Assembly (NCBI GenBank): GCA_029706075.1
Contig: JAINUG010000015.1
Span: 5,106,154-5,170,153 of the forward strand
Length of the DNA stretch: 64,000 bases
Reading direction: 5' to 3'
DNA from: Aldrovandia affinis
Taxonomy: Eukaryota; Chordata; Actinopteri; Notacanthiformes; Halosauridae
Both the position numbers and the translations under genes were made by a program. The notes below the pieces were generated by a model that was not told the origin of the DNA, made no database searches, and saw only the letters and a list, made by a program, of their open reading frames with translations. This document shows positions 46,171 to 57,849 of the stretch, in pieces (the stretch's first letter is position 1; each line of letters starts with the position of its first letter).

Positions 46171-47535
46171 TAGTACCAGTCAAAAGTTTGAGTACGCCTG
46201 CTTGAAACCAGGTTTTTCATGATTATATATGCTTTAAACTGTATAAACATATTTCCTTATATGATACACGTACTTGTATAAGCAGATAATTACATGTGAA
46301 TTCATTGAAAAGTTAGATTTTTATATGAAAACGGAAATCTTGTAAATTTCGACAAAGGAGTCACTGAAAACGATGGGATTTCAGTCTGAAGCCCAAGTCA
46401 GTAAAAAGTCTGAAATGTGTATAACATGGTGTCAGAAGACTGGCCTAACTCTAAGTTCCTTGGTTAGATGTTCTTTGAGTTAACTAGTATGCTATATAAA
46501 TATAGCTAGCATAGGCACAGGTTTGTCATTCCTGAATGTAAGGGAGCAGAAAATGGCCAAAAAAGTTCAGTTAAGCAAAGAAAAAAGACAGTCTATAATT
46601 ACTTTAAGAATTGAAGGTCAATCTTTGAGATGAATTGCAAGAACTTTGCAAGTGTCTGCTACTGCAGTGGCCAACACCATCGAACGATTTGAGGAAACTG
46701 GCACTCATGAGGACTGAACGAGGTCAAGCAGGCCAAAGGTGACTCGAAGTTCATTCGAGTCACAAGTCTGTGAAACCAGATTAACTGCCCCTGAAATACA
46801 AGCTCAGCTAAATGCTTCTAGAAGTACAGATGTTTGAACATCAACTGTTCAGAGGAGATCGTGTGTAGCTGGCCTAATTGGAAGAATCTCTGCAAAGAAA
46901 CACTGTTAAGAGTGCAGAATAAGAGGAAAAGACTTGCCTGGGCCAAAAAACATAGAAACTGGACATCCAAGGACTGGAAGTCAGTCTTATGGACCGATGA
47001 GTCCAAATTTGAAACATTTGGAGTGTTTATAAGATGCAGAGAAGGTGAGCGCATGAGTGGTTCCCACTGACAAGCATGGAGGAGGCAGTGCCATGATCTG
47101 GGGTTGCTTTGCTGGCGACAGAGTTAGTCATCTTTACCAAGTCCATGACAACTAGCATGGCTATCATAGCATCGTTCAGAGGCACACCATTCCATCTGGA
47201 TTACGGCTAATTGGGCAGTCCTTCATTCTTCAGCAAAATAACGACCCAAAACACACCTCGAAAGTTGTGCAAGAACAATCAGGTGAAGAAGGAACGTGAA
47301 GGAAAACTCAAACTAATGACCTGGCCTGCCCAATCTCCAGACCTCAATCCCATGGTACTTGTATGGGACGAACTGGACAGAAGAGTCAAAGCAACCGACA
47401 ATGTACCTGGGAATTTCTGCAGGAGAGCTGGGTGATGTTGGGTGATTTTCTGATAACTTGTTAACCGAATGCCCCATGTTTGTGAGGCTGTTATCATGAC
47501 AAGGGTGGATATTTTGAGGATTCCAGATTTAGAGA
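46171..47535 (+). mobile_element. Tc1-like transposon, second type, 3' end lost
   Basis: The left terminus tagtaccagtcaaaagtttg is the familiar Tc1-type end of fish (cagtaccagtcaaaagttt). It abuts a TA run that could serve as its target. A full-length but dead transposase frame follows. I find no matching right-hand inverted repeat after the gene, so the 3' end has been deleted or decayed beyond recognition. Confidence 0.85.
46553..47532 (+). pseudogene. Tc1-like transposase, dead
   Basis: It starts MAKKVQLSKEKRQSI and keeps the helix-turn-helix region (VSATAVANTIERFEETG), but with stops after IEGQSLR and after GTHED. The catalytic part reads VLWTDESKFETFG (first Asp present), then LQQNNDPKH, where the expected Asp is Asn, and DLNPMVLVWDEL, where the catalytic Glu of PIE is Val. 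Several frameshifts separate these blocks. The C-terminal LVNRMPHVCEAVI follows before the stop. Two of the three catalytic residues are lost, so this is a fossil. It differs clearly from the copy at 11132-12111. Confidence 0.92.
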
Positions 47536-48089
47536 CAAATTGTAATTTTATTGAACATTGCTTTGATATCCTTATGTTTTGTTTATTGTTACATGCTTTT
47601 TTTTTTTGCAGTTTCCATTATCGGTTACAGTACAGGAATATATGATAATTCATTAATCAGTGTAATTGACAAAACACAGAAGGCAATACAGAGCATGCCC
47701 ACTACATTTTTCTATTTTAATGCTGAAGATTAACACACAAGCCTCCACACAAATGGAATTTTAGGCTGTGGAAAGTAACATTGCAGGGAGCTTCTATTGG
47801 AGAGTCTAATCTGGAAATGTAGCCCCAGCTACTTCCTTTTTCCTCACAAATCATTTATAATAACCGACACCTCTCAGGATTAATGTCACCAACCCGCAAA
47901 CACAGAGGAAACTCACTTTCATCCATTGTATGTGCACTATAAAAAAAGCTGGGTTTTATTTCCTAAAGTGCATTTTGCCGCTGAATAAAGAGTTGAGGTG
48001 AGCGAAGGAGATGAGAGTGATGAGATTCTGCTTTGGTGTGTGCCATAGCCCCAGTCCCAGACTGCAGGAGGTTACTAGCCATGGGTGAG
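47536..48089 (+). other. Intron, no recognisable feature
   Basis: AT-rich sequence with a short T run at 47599-47608 and no gene. Confidence 0.55.
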
Positions 48090-48610
48090 TCAACAAGGGC
48101 AAGAGCTTCTGTGAAAATGATCAGGCAGTTACTAAACATTCCGTAGAGTGGAGGACGTAAGGCAATGTGGGTAAGAGCTTCTGTGAAAATGATCAGGCAG
48201 TTACTAAACACACTGTAGAGTGGAGGGAGTAAGGCAATGTGGGTAAGAGCTTCTGTGAAAAAACAATGAGGGAGTTACCAAACACACTGTAGAGTGGAGG
48301 GAGTAAGGCAATGTGGGTAAGAGCTTCTGCAAAAGAACAATCAGGGAGTTATTAAACACACCATAGAGTGGAGGGAGTAAGGCAATGTGGGCAAGAGCTT
48401 CTGTGAAAAAACAATGAGGGAGTTACCAAACACACTGTAGAGTGGAGGGAGTAAGGCAATGTGGGTAAGAGCTTCTGCAAAAGAACAATCAGGGAGTTAT
48501 TAAACACACCATAGAGTGGAGGGAGTAAGGCAATGTGGGCAAGAGCCTTGGCAAAAATGAACAGGGAGTTATTAAACACATTGTGGAGTGAAGGGAAAGA
48601 GCCTGGGCAA
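48090..48610. repeat. 73-bp minisatellite with higher-order structure
   Basis: The block aagagcttct recurs at 48101, 48173, 48245, 48319, 48393 and 48467, and as aagagccttg at 48541, giving periods of 72, 72, 74, 74, 74 and 74 bp. From 48245 two unit types alternate: one with gtgaaaaaacaatgaggg and ccaaacacactg, the other with gcaaaagaacaatcaggg and ttaaacacacca. The 148-bp pair at 48245-48392 is identical to 48393-48540. The last unit is partial. Minus-strand frames through the array give a repeating Leu/Pro/Ser peptide that I regard as a by-product. Confidence 0.95.
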
Positions 48611-48988
48611 AAAAAGGACAGCATGTTCTGCTCGAGGGGTGGCCCAAATGCTCTGCCAATGGCTCCCTCCCAGACTTGCTTAGTGCTTCAGCAGTGCTGC
48701 TGTATAATTTGTCTTTTACAGCATCATCTTTTATGCCACTCTTTGATGGTGCAATCACCCTTGACGTGTATTATGCTAACGGCCCCTTTGTCAAAAATAC
48801 AGATCGTATTCCTTCTCCTGCCCAGATGATGTCTCTGCCTACTAAATGGCTCAATCTCACCCCACGCCCCCAGAAGGGTACTTGCTTTCACATTGATTGT
48901 CAGCTTGCTTAAACTTTGCTATGCTAAATCAGTCAGTAGTTGAGTTTTGCAGCACTATATTCTAAATGTACTTGGGGTCCCACTGGTT

Positions 48989-49009
48989 AAAAAAAAAAAA
49001 AAAAAAAAA
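48989..49009. repeat. Poly(A) run
   Basis: Twenty-one A residues. This could be a retroposon tail, but the preceding sequence does not match any family I know. Confidence 0.9.
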
Positions 49010-49989
49010 TGAAAAAAGTCATGGCATTATGAATAATATCAGAGCGAGAGACCTGAATCAGAATTTCCCAAGCTTTAAGAGCACGAGGCTTTATTTTTAA
49101 AATGTCCAACAGCAGCACAATAAAACTGTCAGATAGTGAAAGCCTGTACAACATGGGTCCATGGGCACACGATTAAGCACTCAGAACTCTTTGCATTAAG
49201 GAAAGACATTAAGGTGCCTTTTTGCCCTGTGTTTTCTGTCATCGTGATGTTTCAACATATTTTTCCATCCACACCTTCAGTGCGAGGTGCACAGTGAATA
49301 ATTTATGGGTCTTGCATGTTGCCTCCAACATTACATTGTGCTGCCTAATGCATACATAATGTGCACTTCAAAACATATGGCAAGAGGTTTGGAGAACTGT
49401 TACTATGCAAACGCTTTTTGACAAACCTTTTCCCTAGGCCATGTCGGAACACGTGTTGAATCCAATTGGCTTGTATCGTACTGTATATCCTGCACACTGC
49501 ATTAACTTACTCCTGTACAGCAGCCGTCATTTGGTGTAAATCATGTTTGTGAGTCTGCGGTGTTCCAATCTTGGCAAAGGCTTCAGCCTGTGCTCTTTGG
49601 ACCATCTGTCCCGTTCACCGGTTTGAAACTTTTGTGCTTCCTCGTCTGTAACATTACATCAGTGCTCTCCCATGACATTTTTCAATGCCTCGCTTCCATC
49701 CCTGCTCTGAGGAAATTCACTCGAAGAAGTGCACATAATCATGGTGACAGCTGTTGCGTAGTTGATTTATTGATTGGTACCCTTGGCTTTAACTTTGTAT
49801 CTGCTTGGTCATCTGAGGAATAACCTAGATTAATATTGGTTAGTTGCTGCTTTGTATTATGTAACTGTATGCAACGTGCTGTAATTTATTTTACTAATAA
49901 AATTTGTTGTAGCTTCCATTTTGTTTTAACGACCCTCAGTTATGTGATTTCTTTCTTGTATACTTGCCTGTAGGAATATCTAGGGGCCT

Positions 49990-50100
49990 GTGGATGTCTG
50001 TCTGTGCATGTGTGCGTGTCTGTATTTGCCTGTATGTGTCTGCATGTACATGAGAATGTGCATGAGTGTGTGTGTATGTGCACGAGTGTGTGTATTTGTG
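49990..50100. repeat. TG-rich degenerate microsatellite
   Basis: Interrupted gtgtgt and gcatgt units, about 110 bp. Confidence 0.8.
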
Positions 50101-53100
50101 CCTTTACATTATGCTGAAAATTTGCTTGCTTCTCTGCACCAGATAGGCTAATAAGCCTGGCTGTAGCGGAGCATGGGCTGCAGCCTGTGAAATAGACTTG
50201 TTAGTGGCAATGAGGAGGGGAAAGGAAGGTAATTCAATCTCACACTGAGTTTAAAAGAAACCCTATTACAGCGGGCTTGGCCACTGGCACTGTGGAAATG
50301 ATTCTCAGCTATGTCTGCTGCCGAATGGCTGGAATTCAGAAGAAATCTGCTTGGGAGAACCTAGAAACCAACCCCGCAAATACATATATGTTTATATTAA
50401 GAAATACAAGTTGAAATGTATAGAGTCTTTCTACATTTCCTTTTCCATTTGAGAACCATGGGGCTCAATCTGCCATTTTTTCACTGTCTCAAAGCTCTGT
50501 GTGTTAGGTACTGTTTACACTTGCAGTTAGACACTAATCCTGCATATTTACATCTGATTATCACATTTGCAATTATATGCATTCCCAATAAGACGATGAA
50601 GTCAAGCGGTTTATTCAATATGTGCAAATAGATAAGAGGGGGTGTGAATAACCAGATCAAAATTGATGAAGGAAAACCTTGAGTGGTTGGATTTGCGAGG
50701 ATTAAAACATCTTCCTAATTTAGTGCTGATGAAATGGCTAATGCCCAACAAAAGAGAAGAGTAGATTTTGCTTCATCAGGGCAATTCACTAAATATTTGA
50801 TTGTTGCCATTTTTGGAACATTGTTCAAAGTGAAATGTGAAATTGTTGTTTTATAAGACCGGATTGCACAAATGACAAACCAGGCATGGATGACCAGCTT
50901 TGATGAAAAGCCAAGTGAAGCAGTTTGGCAAGTATCGTACTTGTAATGTAACTAAAAGTTTAATTTTGGATAAAATGTAAATGTTTGATTTCATTTGTTA
51001 AGTAACTTTTAACATTAAAGGAAGGGGATGTGTAGCGGGAGAATGTGGAAAAAAATTGCGAAATATTTGCGAGTAAATGTGATAAGGAGAAATGTGTGTT
51101 TCAGCTTTATTGGTTAAATCTTGATGTTTGAAAAGCAGCACAGTCGCGATGGACAATCAAAAGCTGGTAACAAATGATATTAAACCTGTTAATTTAACAT
51201 GAACATCCTAATGTGGCAACAAAAAAAAAAATTATTTAAAGTTAATTTTTTTAATGAAAAGTGAATTTCTTTAGAAAATGAAATTCCACAAGAAAGGAGA
51301 GATTTACTAGATGCATGTCTTACTGACTGACAAATAAGCACGCTAGTGCAGAGAGGAGATGGAAGCGAGGGGAATGAAAATGCAGACGGTAAGAATGCTG
51401 AAAGAGAAATGAGGAAGAGAAGCTACAAGGTGAGGATTGAGTGTTTTGTGACAGGTTGGACATACTGTATATCTCTCGCTGGAGTCGGAAAGTAGGTTGT
51501 GGTACAGACACCCCTAGGTGTCTTTTGTGCCTCTAGCATGGATTTTAGTGGCTATATTTATTAGTGGGAATGTGCAATGTGACTTGTAAACAAGATGACA
51601 GGTGCGGGTTTTGGGTGTGGAGCTGCTGCCGTTCCGCTGCGTAACCTGAGATGATTCAGTGATTCGGTCGGATATTGTGTCAAATAATTAATCTATGCAT
51701 TTCCTGTGTAAGGGTGCGAAGAAAATTAATAATGTATCGCTGTACTTGCCATAATGACACTCATTTGGATATGCACTGAGATTGATTACAGGAACCAATA
51801 CTCTTCGCTATGAGAATAAATCAGGCCTCAATTGCATCTATTGCCGAATTTGTCTCCATCTCCCTTTGTCTCCATCTCCCTCCCCCTGATTGCAAGGTTG
51901 AATATGATTTGCGTTTGTCTCATTACGAGGCGCGAGGACGTGTACTACAGCCACAACAATGTTAACAAACTGTACCATAAGGCAGACTTCATCTGTTCCC
52001 TTTGATGTAGTTGGCAATTGTTGGTTAAGGCTGCCAGTAAATTGATAGTAAACATAATTGCAATCACGCACAACCGAGTCATTGGACGAAATGTCTGCCT
52101 GACAAGACCTCTCCCTGAAATTAAGATTACCGGATCACTTACATTGCTTCCCAGAGATGAGACAAGGACAGAGTCTTCTGACTGGAGGACTGATGAGGCT
52201 TCATTTGTGTACATTGTATTTTTTCATTAAAATCTTTTCTATTTTTGTATTTCAATTGCACATTTTGTCACCCTCTCTTTTTTACTGCACTGCCTCCTTA
52301 TGATTTGCTATTAGTGTTTTTCTGTGCTTGATGCTAATGTGTTGTGACTGAGGTTTACTAATGAATGAGACTTTTAATAGCCATTGTTTTAGTTTGCATT
52401 ATTAAGGTATGAAATGTGCCAAGCAAGAAAAGCAAAATTTTTGTCCTCGTTTCAGAGAGCTTGAGTGGCAGAAGTGTAGCTACAAAATAAAGCAAACAAA
52501 ACAAAAAAAAAGTGCTACAATATGTACAGAATGTTGCCTACACCCGCTGCCAATAAAATGAGACTGAGATGATCTGGTGAGCCTTTGAATGTTACGCTAA
52601 TATATGTTCCCAGTCATGCGCTACTGTATGGCCGATCATCTGGTCATCAGAGGGATTTGAAATTACACCGAGGGGGACAGAGTTGAGCTCCTCCATCTCG
52701 ACTCAAGGCATAGTGCCATTTGGTTTGTGAAGTTTGAGGATGTAGTGTCTATTTTTTGGTTTTCAGTTTTGGGTAGGGGAAATCCAAAAGATTGGTAGCT
52801 TGGGATTCTTGGCTTTATATATTGATTTATGTGTCATCTTGTTCCATGCTGTATTGGATTGAGTTTCTTTGTGTTTTTTCTTGGTTTGACTTAGCTTCTT
52901 GATTTGACTTAGTTTCTTTTCTCCACTTCCCCCCTCTGATTATAAAACTGACAAACTGCCTGAAGACAGACCCTGGCCCCTGACTGTTTTATTTTATCAT
53001 GGAAATTGTTTGATACGCCTGCACATTTTTCTGCAATTGCACTCTGGGGACTGGCATCCAGCCTGAGTTTGTCGATTGGGTCTACATGCTGCCTTCCTGC

Positions 53101-53556
53101 CCCTTCTATCCAGTAGGGAGATTAGGTTGTAACTTTTTATTGTTTTGGTTTAACCAGTGAATTAAGGGATAGATGTCAGGTGGAAGGTGGGGGCGTAGAT
53201 GGATTGAAAGCTCCCAGACTGGGCTGGAGTTTGAGCTGCACGTCGGCAGCAGAGCTGGTGTCAGGACGTATAGCCTCGAGGACTTTGTACTGTATTCAGG
53301 AATCCCATCAAATTCTAGAATAAACTGCTTAGTCATAGCCTTCTTAAGCATCATTCTTGCAAATATAGAGCTGGTCATCAAAGGACCAGAGCTGCCTGTC
53401 ACCTTTGAGTGTTATTTCTTTCTTCTCCAGGAGCTCAGCTTGGTTGCATTTTATTTTGGCTCAATTGGGTTTATTTTTTTTTTTTTTTATTCCTTCTGGA
53501 AAATGTCCAATCGCTCCAATGTGGCAGACTGTTTATAAATGGTTCTATAAAAACCA

Positions 53557-53574
53557 CTGATTGATTGATTGATG
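53557..53574 (+). repeat. (TTGA)n short repeat
   Basis: About four TTGA units after gttctataaaaaccac. L2-type fish LINEs often end in such a repeat, but I cannot confirm a LINE body upstream. Confidence 0.45.
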
Positions 53575-54822
53575 AGAGGATAGTGCCAGAGCTGATGGGG
53601 ATTTGGAAGAGATCACACAGACCGTGTGACTCCTTGGATCTTCACTGAAAACCCCGGAAGGCAGCATCGCCATGTGTTTCAGTAACCCAAATGGTGGCTT
53701 GACCTGCTCCCGAGAGGCCCACTTCATCATTCCCATCTCACTCTGCTATCCACCTGCCCACTACCTCTTCCGCTCCTGCCTGCAGATGTGACAGAAAATA
53801 AGACTTTTAATAAATGCAGGCCTGTAAGCTCTTTCCTTGTTCTACCATGGGTTGGAAGTGCTCCTGTCATGTCTTAATTTCAGAGAGAGGTTTTGTCAGG
53901 CAGGTATCTTAGGATAGGATCCTTGTCCTGTGACTCTCTTGTGCTGCCAGTTGTTTGTCATCACATCTCAAATCTGCAGACTGATGGAGCACCTTGAGGA
54001 AGCAAAACAGGAGCAGGGAAATGTGTGACAGAGAGGAAGAGAAGAAAATGTTCTCCTCCCTCTCTCGCTTTCTCTAAAAAAGAAACAGATTTTGCTCCCT
54101 GTTATCTATTCCCTGGTTCTGTTTCCAGTCATTTTGAAGCTTTTTTAACATACTTGTTAAAAAACAAGTATTCTCGTCATTCCTGTACATTGTACAGCAG
54201 TACAGTTTCGTCTTGAAATCTTTTGGTCAAAGTAGCTGATTGGTCAGGGTCAATTTAAGCTATGATGTCTTTGCACTACCAGGAAGAATTGAGCAATTGC
54301 TGGCTGAAACAGTTTTTTCTCTTATCATAGGTCCATTGTCATTGTGTCAGTATCTCTAAGTGTGCCATTTCCTGTTTAAGCTTACTAACGCAGTTAAGAC
54401 AAATAAGATTGTGGTGAGTGTTTACCCTAGGAGTGTCTCTGTCAGGAAATCAAAGCTTTTCATTGCAGTGATGTTTTTCCGAGAGTGAATTGATCTATGG
54501 ACACACCATTAAATTAGCCTTGGCAAGTGCATCCCATGTGGGAAAGTAAACACGACAGCTCTTGTCCACACATCCCCTATGATAATCAACTTTATTGCTT
54601 TCTGCCATGTTTATAAACTATATACGATGTTTATTACCATATGGGTTCAAACCATACCCAGGTGCTATTTCTGTAAGACAGTGCAACAGAAACCTTCAAA
54701 TGGTGCATTTTTTTTTACATTTGCATATTAATATGGACAGATTTTCTTCTTCTTAATCAAAGAAGTGGCCATAAAATGGATGGAGAGTTTCTTCCCAATT
54801 ATTCCTTTGAGAGGTGTGGGAA

Positions 54823-54905
54823 CTGTGTGTGTGACATGGTGTGTGTGTGCGTGTGCATGTGAGAGAGAGAGAGAGAGGGAGAGGGATAGAGGGACAGAGG
54901 GATAG
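54823..54905. repeat. (GT)n then (GA)n microsatellite
   Basis: A GT run interrupted by gacatg is followed by GAGA and gggataga units. Confidence 0.9.
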
Positions 54906-55387
54906 AGACACGGTGCTGCTAACTCGCAGAGCAGAGTCCATCTATCAGCCATCAGTCCACGTGCCAGCGAGTGGATTTACAGCTCCTTCGCCCCCGTCTC
55001 CAGACTCGCAGAGCTGTCTCAATTACGGGGCCGGTACAGACTGCGCCCGGGCCTGCTCGCTGACCTGCCCGCCGATCGGTGCACAGCCATGTTAAACACG
55101 ATCCGCTGCGTCGCTTCCTTCATTTGGCTGTCCGGGTGGGTTAATTAATTTACTCAGTTCCCACCTCTCACTCACATCCCTTCTTCTCTGACTGATGGTG
55201 GAAAGATACCTTTGAAGTTTTCCAGTTTTAATGATTTGTTTGTTTTCTTATTTTCTTTTGGCTAAATGAGATTGCCTGTCTCAATCAGTTTTGGGGGGTT
55301 ATCACTGAGCTGATTAAGGAATGTTCTGACTGTTGTCTGATCATGTCTGCATCCTAACAGCCTTGTTATGTTAACACACAACAAGCA

Positions 55388-55454
55388 GTGTGTGTGTGTG
55401 TGTGTGTGTGTGCGTGTGCGTGTGCGTGTGTGTGTGTCCATGCGTGTGTGCGTG
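55388..55454. repeat. (GT)n microsatellite with CGTGTG variants
   Basis: A pure GT core is followed by gcgtgt units. Confidence 0.95.
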
Positions 55455-55516
55455 TTTGTCCATTCCGTGTTTGTCCATTCTTCTTCCTATATTAGAACAG
55501 CTGGGTTACTTCACCT

Positions 55517-56435
55517 GGGGACGTATTACAAAACCTCCCAACTGTAAAATCTTATCTTATCTCAACTTAGAATGCAATTTAGGATTTTTTCTATTGCAGA
55601 ACAATGGTTCCCAAGTCCATTGTCTCATCCTAACTCCAGTTAGGAAAATGGTATTACAGAAGCTTCCTAACTTGCTGAAATCCTATATAAAGTGTCCTAA
55701 CTTTATTTCAAATTCAAAATACTGTATAACTTAAGCTAATCCAAAAGTGATGACTGCAATTTTATTGCTTTTAGTGCAAGAACAAAATGTAAGAAAATGT
55801 ATGGTTGATAACAGACCCTAATGATGACTGAAATTTATCAGACAAAACACTAATAAGTTAACAAACTACCAAATGCCAAGAGCAATGATCTTGGAGTTAG
55901 CAGAGACGTTACAGCGAACATTGCCTTGTGCTTTTTCACTGAAGAAGATTTTTCAACTGTCAAACAAAACAAAACAAAATTTAGTGGAGGCATATGGAGT
56001 GCCACCAGAAATTGAATTTGAATTGCATCACATTGAATTTGTAATGCTTAAATTGAACAATTGCATGCAAAAATTGAATCTGTATTTTGCAATGTGAAGT
56101 ACAAACTGAAAGTTGAAATGAAAGTTTGTAATTGAATGATTAAATTCAACTTTTAAATATTCAATTTTACATGCACTTCAGATTCAGATTCAATGAATAT
56201 TCAAATTCATTTCACTTTAAAAACCATTTCAAGATGACAAATCATCCAACTTGAAAAGAGACATGAAAGGATGATAATCAATTGTGATTTTAGTATTTGA
56301 ATGTTTAAGAAAAGTTAGGATTTCCTAAATGTAGATAAGACAGGATGGGCCAGTTAAGATAGGATTCCTAAAATTAGTTAGGATTTGTTTCTGTAACAAG
56401 AATTTCAGAAAAAAATAATTCTGCAATATGCCCCC
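55517..56435. mobile_element. Non-autonomous DNA transposon, superfamily unclear
   Basis: The left end ggggacgtattacaaaa is matched by the reverse complement of the right end (ggggcatattgcagaa). Both subterminal regions carry repeated cctaact/agttagg motifs in inverted orientation (tcctaactttat left, aaagttaggattt right). A 74-codon frame at 55873-56097 has no recognised domain. The middle (56020-56220) is an AT-rich array of gaattg/caattc-like words. The flanking duplication is unclear, so the superfamily is not assigned. Confidence 0.6.
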
Positions 56436-57282
56436 TAATCCTCAGGGGTGTGAAAGCATGTACCTGAGCGTAGTACCCATACCTACACATCTGGAATAAT
56501 TTAGATTAAAATCCTCTGATATTACAACAGATGTAAAAGCTGCTGTATTTTAGTACACGCCGTTTGCATTGGCATGGTGTTGTGTCTTCAGGTATGATAT
56601 GGTAGCACCATTGTACTGAGAAAATAACGATATGGCATTTATCATGCAACCTGAATCAAACTGCGACTGCTGCACCTTTGTGCTGATTCTTGGGTGGCAG
56701 TTTTTTTACCCAAACTTGCATAAATAATGACATTTCTTACCATTTATGTATGTCACATGATAAACCACTTGAAGTCACAATGCACCATCTTTAGTGGTAC
56801 TTATTTTAGAAGCTAAATCTGAATGCCACAACCATCAGTTTAGTCTAGATTTGCTTTAATCTATGTGTATTGGTGATGTCGGGCATTCATATTTTGCTCT
56901 GATAAATGCCTTGCTGTTTGTTGTTTTAATTAAAGATGAGTTGGTTCACTGGTAAAACAACAAAACTTCAAAACAGTATACTATTGAAATGTCAACTGTG
57001 TAAGTCGCTCCAGATAGGAGCATCTGCTAAATGTACCTTTCTGTAGTAATGCAGCAGTGTACATATGTATTTGTGTCTCTTATACCTGGATGTAATTATC
57101 CCCAAGTATGTCAGAAATCTCATCCACAGCATGCGTTCTTGCACGTGTTCTTGCTCTTGACCTAGTTTCAATGGACATTGCCATCCCCTTGTGAAAAGTG
57201 AGTGTTTATTAATAAGTCAGTGTATCTGGTATGTGTATCTGCGTTTCAGTGCGACAGATGGTTTCTTTGATTCTCTCCTCAG
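56436..57282 (+). other. Intron end before the last visible exon
   Basis: Only a SINE-like tail at 57000-57036 is recognised. The acceptor is ttctctcctcag at 57282. Confidence 0.6.
57000..57036 (+). repeat. SINE/LINE-type tail fragment
   Basis: taagtcgctccagataggag followed by catctgctaaatgtac is a diverged copy of the tail seen at 18610 and 27290. The body upstream does not match the window family. Confidence 0.55.
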
Positions 57283-57422
57283 GATGCCAAGTTTGTGGAG
57301 GAGCGGCGTAAACAGCTACAGTGTTATCTGCGCACGGTCATGAACAAGCTGATCCAGACCCTGCCTGAGTTCTCTGCCCGACCCACCAAGGAAACCCTGC
57401 TGCAACTGCTGCCTTTCTGCCT
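57283..57422 (+). CDS. snx29: SNX29 internal exon: C-terminal helices of PX domain
   Basis: This 140-bp exon encodes DAKFVEERRKQLQCYL, RTVMNKLIQTLPEF and RPTKETLLQLLPFC plus two bases of the next codon, before the consensus donor gtaagt at 57423. It enters in phase 0 directly after AIGNK of the previous exon. EERRKQLQxYL is the helix that supplies the second basic phosphoinositide contact of PX domains. ETLLQLLPF closes the domain. The short C-terminal tail exon (the region after the DITPPGEP-like start in mammals, from memory) is not in the remaining 6.6 kb as far as I can see, so the gene continues beyond the window. Confidence 0.97.
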
Positions 57423-57810
57423 GTAAGTGCCCACGCATGCACTGGGCTGCATTCCCTACCCCCCCACACACACACACACACCTGCTGAGCGATGCACTGC
57501 ACCCCTAACGCGGGTGTGCTAAGCAGTCTTGTACCCAGTGAATGGAAAAGGATGATGAATGTTTGACATGTGCGTTTGTTTTGTCTCAGTACATAACCAG
57601 TAGTGTGCAACTTTTTAGCAAGCGTGGAGGGGCGCAGCATTTATCATATTACGGGTGCTGGGACAGCACCTCGCATCTACTATTAGCTCACTGAACACAT
57701 TATGTTTTTTGCGTGTGCGTGCTCGTGTGTGCATGTGTGGCTGTGTTACTTCAGAGGAAGAGGCGGTTACAGGTGTGGAATTGCTACATGTTTTATTAAA
57801 CACGCGCTGC

Positions 57811-57849
57811 TCTCACTCTCTCTCTCTCTCTCCCCCCCTCCCTCCCTCG
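57811..57849. repeat. (CT)n and C-rich low-complexity run
   Basis: A CT run ends in cccccc and cctccctc. Confidence 0.9.

Larger units (their letters stand above)
48611..55387 (+). other. Intron, mostly unique; candidate conserved blocks
   Basis: Apart from simple repeats at 48989-49009, 49990-50100, 53557-53574 and 54823-54905 I see no element. The part at 51640-51910 and its continuation to about 52230 is non-repetitive, with several homeodomain-type cores (attaat, taattaa) in mixed sequence. The stretch 54950-55140 is CpG-containing and complex. Both are enhancer candidates by texture only. A minus or plus open frame through 53173-53538 shows no family resemblance. Confidence 0.5.

Noticed and set aside
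48090-48610. CRISPR-like regular repeats
   Set aside because: The units are continuous 72-74 bp tandem copies with no unique spacers. This is a vertebrate minisatellite.
53173-53538. 121-residue plus-strand open frame with a hydrophobic end
   Set aside because: The hydrophobic stretch comes from a T-homopolymer. No family match or splice signals.
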